64,000 nucleotides of DNA. Source: Kingdonia uniflora (lineage: Eukaryota > Streptophyta > Magnoliopsida > Ranunculales > Circaeasteraceae). The translations under genes were made by a program, and so were the position numbers. Positions 60,489 to 64,000 of the stretch are shown here, piece after piece. The stretch is taken from contig JACGCM010001311.1 in assembly GCA_014058105.1 (NCBI GenBank), positions 682,001 through 746,000 of the forward strand, read 5' to 3'. How positions within the stretch are numbered: position 1 is the first letter of the stretch; every line of letters starts with the position of its first letter. The notes beneath the pieces were generated by a model. It ran no database searches, was not told the DNA's origin, and was given only the letters and a program-made list of their open reading frames with translations.

Positions 60489-60670
60489 CAGATATGAAAC
60501 ACAACACTAAAATTTAACTAAGAGAATATCATAATTGATTTTAGATAATATGAGTTTTTGGATTTGGTTTATGTAGTCTCTTCACAAAATATAGTCGTTC
60601 TGAACCAAATATAGCCTTTACCAACAAAATATAGCCGTTTGAAACAAATATAACTGTTGGAAAAAAAAAT

Positions 60671-60765
60671 TACTCAGTGAAATAGGCGCTTAAGACAGAG
60701 GCGCCTGATTGAAGAAAAAAAAAACAATCAGGCGCCTATGTCTTAGGCGTCTGTTTTGCTGAGTA
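60671..60765. repeat. GGCGCC cluster 2: 41-nt inverted repeat upstream of the transposase
   Basis: Arms 60671-60711 and 60725-60765 are inverted copies with a few mismatches, around a 13-base A-rich loop. Each arm holds an AGGCGCCT and an AGGCGC/AGACGCC unit. It lies about 180-275 bases before the transposase ATG. Confidence 0.9.
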
Positions 60766-61044
60766 CATTTTTTCTTCTTCCTGAAAGCGTGTAAATTACA
60801 ATTAAAACTATGAGGAATATAACACAAGATGATACTTGTAAATTGCATAACACAATATGCTACTTCTAAATTGTAAATTGTAAATTGCATAAGAAGATGC
60901 TTTCTGTAAATTACGTAACACAAGATAACAAAATCAAAAGATTTCATTAAAAACTATAAACAACTAAAAAGATCCATCAACACAAGATCCCCATACAAAA
61001 CCCATACAACACTAAACAAAAGAAGATCCCCGCGTACGTCTTGA

Positions 61045-63257
61045 TCATCGGGGAGGAGCGGCCCCACCTTTAGATGTCCTTTCCCCGCGCGAACCCCTCC
61101 CCCGTGAAGTCCCCATTTGAGAAGTTCCCGCTTCACTTTCGTCATCTTCCCAATCGACTACAATCCCTTTAAACATACAAAATAGGAATATCAACATTAA
61201 TTAAAACTACAAATATTAATAAAATGGAAAATATATCATAAGATGTTTAAACAACTTACTTGTCCATCTAAATAGTCATTCAATTGGGAAAGACGGTCCT
61301 CTGCACGTCTCAAGTCCGCCGTCAAATGTATAATATGACTCTCGTCATGAAGGTGTCGAGCCTCCAAATCTAATGTCCTATTAAGTGTAAGCTTCCGCAT
61401 ACCCTTAGTCATAGCGAAAAAATCATATCCTGTTGGTACGTCTATAGTAGAGGTCAATAGAATAGAGGGAATGGTATGCCATGTGGTCCCATGTGGCGAC
61501 CCTAACTCCATAATCTATCCAGGGTAATCACCAAACCGTGGGGGAGGGATTTGTGTCTCCTGAGTAGAAAAATCTGTAGTAGAAAACTCAACATGTGGAA
61601 AGGTAACTCTGCCTGTCAAAGCACAAATGCATGGGATGTCAATGTTTCCACACCTTGTAATATCCGACATGAGTGCACCATGTGAAACATGCCTCCAATA
61701 GGCATCATAGTCGACATGGTGACCCACAATATAATGTTGTGCTTTGATCCAGCCCACTGCTCAAAGGGAACGAACCACATCGATAGTCGGGAAGCAATGA
61801 AGTTTCTTTGGTCGGTCGTACGACACTGTATGATGCTCTAGTTGAGCCCAACAACGGTCCTCAAGATACTACTCGTATCCACCAAATGGCCATTGCAGGA
61901 GTACTCTTTTACAACTAATATTACCGACGATGATTACCTCCCACTTTAGTGCATTTTTCATATTTCTAAAGGGGTCCCATTGCATGTTATTGATTGTACG
62001 CAAATCCAGTTGTTGCTTCATCAGTGCTAGATGATGTTTCGCCTTATTTCTCATAAATTTTTGTCTTTTAGTTTGCCAGGCTGACATCCTTGGCCAAAAA
62101 TCATCCAACCTATTATCTATCAAGATATGATGGCCTATATGATAATACTCATAGCAATGATACTGCAAAAGATAAAAAAATAAAATAAAGTAAGTATCCA
62201 AATAATCTTAAATTCCAAATAAATAAATAACTAGAACTATTACTTAAAAATATTCTACCTCGATCAATTGGAAAATGCCGCCGATGTATTTCACCTCCTG
62301 TTTCGATGCTTGGTCAAGACAGTAGTAGAAATGCCCTAATATAGCGGAGCAGAAGTCTATCGTATAAGCCTTGTTTTCTAATACGGCAATAGGACCTAAC
62401 AACTCTAGTCGAGCCCAGCTCTTCGAGTTCCCAAATATGATACCTCCAAAGTACAATAACATAAATGCTCTAAAGATTGTATTAGCATTAACGGGATCTT
62501 TGATGTTTACTCTGGTATGTTCAAGGTAAGTTTGGAGGTGAGCAAAACTAATACATCCATTTTTATAATTTGTAGGCATCATATCGGGAAAAATTGTTAC
62601 GGCATTACCGTATTTCGTGTATTACTCATCAAATTCCATCGGCTCTCCTGTCCCGATATCTATCCCTGTAAGCACAGCAAAATCTCTAGGAGTTATCCCT
62701 AGCTCTCCACAAGGTAGGTGAAATGCGTGAGTGGTTGGCCACCAACGCTCAATCATCGCCAAAATTACTTGGTTGTCTCCATTCCCAATTTTATAATCAA
62801 ATACACTCATCAAATTGGTAACCTTTAATATCTGCTTCAAGTGAGGTACCTCTAAAAGTATTAAGTACACTTCACGGAGCTTGACTAACACCGATCTATA
62901 TTTAAATCCAACTCGAGCCTGTAAAGGCATTAATAAACACAAATATAAATACTTTGAAATAAGTATAAAACCAATAATTTACTAATTTGCGTTATTTCAA
63001 CTTACCAATGTAGTAGTAACTGATGGGGACAAATGACCCTTCCCATCCGGTTGTGTGAGTTGCCGAAAGTCATGTGCTTCATAATTTTGCGAAAGAGGTG
63101 GAGGAGGTTCAGTGGAGACATTGACGACTTCTTCAAAATTAATTTTCTGCCTTTTGCCCGATAAAAAACGCATTTGAGAAACATGACTTTCGCTATAATC
63201 GGACTCAGATCCCTCATCATCGCCGGTTCCGTAATATTCTTCATCCTCTAACGACAT
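61045..63257 (-). pseudogene. Plant mobile domain (PMD, MAIN-like) gene carried by the PIF element
   Basis: Exons: 63257-63006, 62918-62259, 62162-61260 and probably 61166-61045. Introns have GT/AG borders, and the first three exons keep one frame (605 codons). Exon 1 is acidic with KRQK. Exon 2 has IERWWPTTHAFHLPCGELGI and FAVLTGIDI, the signature of the PMD family (Pfam PF10536). FRAFMLLYFGGIIFG and IGGIFQLIE follow. Exon 3 has DRCWAQLEHH and ends in a coiled coil. The last exon would give an acidic then GR-rich tail, but its phase does not join cleanly. Stops occur after EFDE (62640-62638), GGYE (about 61872), VVRSL (about 61759) and DYPG (about 61514). PMD proteins such as MAIN/MAIL1 act in the nucleus in silencing and genome stability. 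Confidence 0.82.
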
Positions 63258-63788
63258 CGTTAAATTATGCATTAATAAACACATAGTAATTTATATAAAG
63301 ACCACCACAATACTCAGGGCAATAGGAAGTATTAAAATCAATCAGAGGGTGTCAAATTCTTATGATTACAACATAATGTCAAATTCTTAGCAAGCACCAA
63401 GGCGCGTTCGTCGTTTTCAATATTATTTTCCATACAATACCCTAATTTTAACACATTGGAGTAAAACTTTGGGATGCAAGAGGAGTAAAAATTGCTGATT
63501 TCAACACTATGAAAGCCAAATTCAATCAATACCCTAAATTCTACCAAGAAATCACAATATTGGGAAAATTTTACAATACCCTAAAATACATCAAGAAATC
63601 ACAAAATCAAGTCAATATCCTAAATTAACAAGTAACAAATTGTTGGATTTGATACCTTACTTCAATTACACCAAGGGAATTCAAAATAAATGTGTGTAGA
63701 GAGAGAGAGTGTGAGAGAGATACCTGAAGAGAAGTGTAAAATTTGACAAGAGATGACTAACATAAATGTTTTGAAGCTTCAGTCCATC

Positions 63789-63895
63789 AGGCGCCTAAGA
63801 CTTAGGCGCCTAATTTTTTTTTAAAATAATTTGGGCGCCCAAGTGTTAGGCGCTTGTATTTTAAAACAAACAGACGCCCAAATATTATGCGTCTA
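63789..63895. repeat. GGCGCC palindrome cluster 3 (upstream of the PMD gene)
   Basis: GGCGCCTAAGACTTAGGCGCC, split by its own centre, then a T tract, TTGGGCGCCCAAGTGTTAGG and ACGCCCAA. The TTGGGCGCCCAAGTGTT unit is a direct copy of that in cluster 1. Confidence 0.88.
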
Positions 63896-63934
63896 TTTAA
63901 AATCTAAGTTAGGTACTGTTGGAAGAAATAGAGC

Positions 63935-63996
63935 CTCACTACCTTGGATTTTGTTTTTTTTTCAACCAAGGTAGTGAGGTACTTTAGGAGATGCTC
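63935..63996. repeat. Right end of the PIF element with subterminal hairpin
   Basis: CTCACTACCTTGG at 63935-63947 faces its inverted copy at 63966-63978, inside the terminal repeat, across a T-rich loop. Confidence 0.85.
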
Positions 63997-64000
63997 TTAT

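Larger units (their letters stand above)
56878..63999. mobile_element. Complete PIF/Harbinger transposon with three genes, 7.1 kb
   Basis: The 31-bp ends starting GAGCATCTCCTAAAGT (56881) and its inverted partner ending at 63996 differ at two positions. TTA lies on both sides (56878-56880 and 63997-63999). Inside are ORF1 (plus), the DDE transposase (minus) and a PMD-family gene (minus). All three carry stops, so it is an inactive copy now, though the DDE residues and ends remain. Confidence 0.92.

Overview
The window is nuclear DNA from a flowering plant, most likely a eudicot. The evidence is spliced plant genes (an SPX phosphate-signalling gene and the TPLATE-complex gene LOLITA), plant transposon families (Ty1/copia, Tat-lineage Ty3/gypsy with a second RNase H, an L1-type LINE, PIF/Harbinger, hAT-like and Tourist-like MITEs), and a nuclear insertion of plastid psbB. 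The species cannot be told from the sequence.

Layout. 1-2811 is the 3' part of a decayed copia element with a long 3' LTR. 2812-42906 is a nest of Ty3/gypsy elements of the Tat type. Element A (2812-6293 plus about 19537-28820) was split by element B (6294-19536), which is complete at both ends: two LTRs of about 727 bp and a 5-bp target duplication ACCAT. A LINE (about 28830-32440) follows A. Then comes a minus-strand gypsy fragment D (about 32437-35646, its 5' LTR at 35029-35646), which interrupts the integrase of element C (35647-42906, ending in its own 3' LTR). A, B and C each carry, behind the integrase, genes on the opposite strand: a long main gene with a domain resembling Pfam Transposase_28 plus coiled coils, and upstream of it two small genes. 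Most of these have a visible TATA box of their own.

A host-gene island follows on the minus strand. SPX1/2-like (43852-46453, three exons, 266 aa) has two P1BS motifs just upstream. LOLITA-like (47212-52372, five exons, 147 aa) has a 3.8-kb first intron that holds a solo LTR of the element-B family. Upstream of LOLITA is a psbB plastid insertion split by a Tourist-like MITE, then small MITE-like and repeated sequences.

56881-63996 is a whole 7.1-kb PIF/Harbinger transposon (31-bp inverted repeats, TTA target duplications). It has the two usual genes, a Myb/trihelix-like ORF1 and a DDE transposase, and also a third spliced gene of the plant mobile domain (PMD, MAIN-like) family. GGCGCC-palindrome clusters sit upstream of each of the three genes. 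All transposon genes here carry stops or frameshifts; only SPX and LOLITA look functional.
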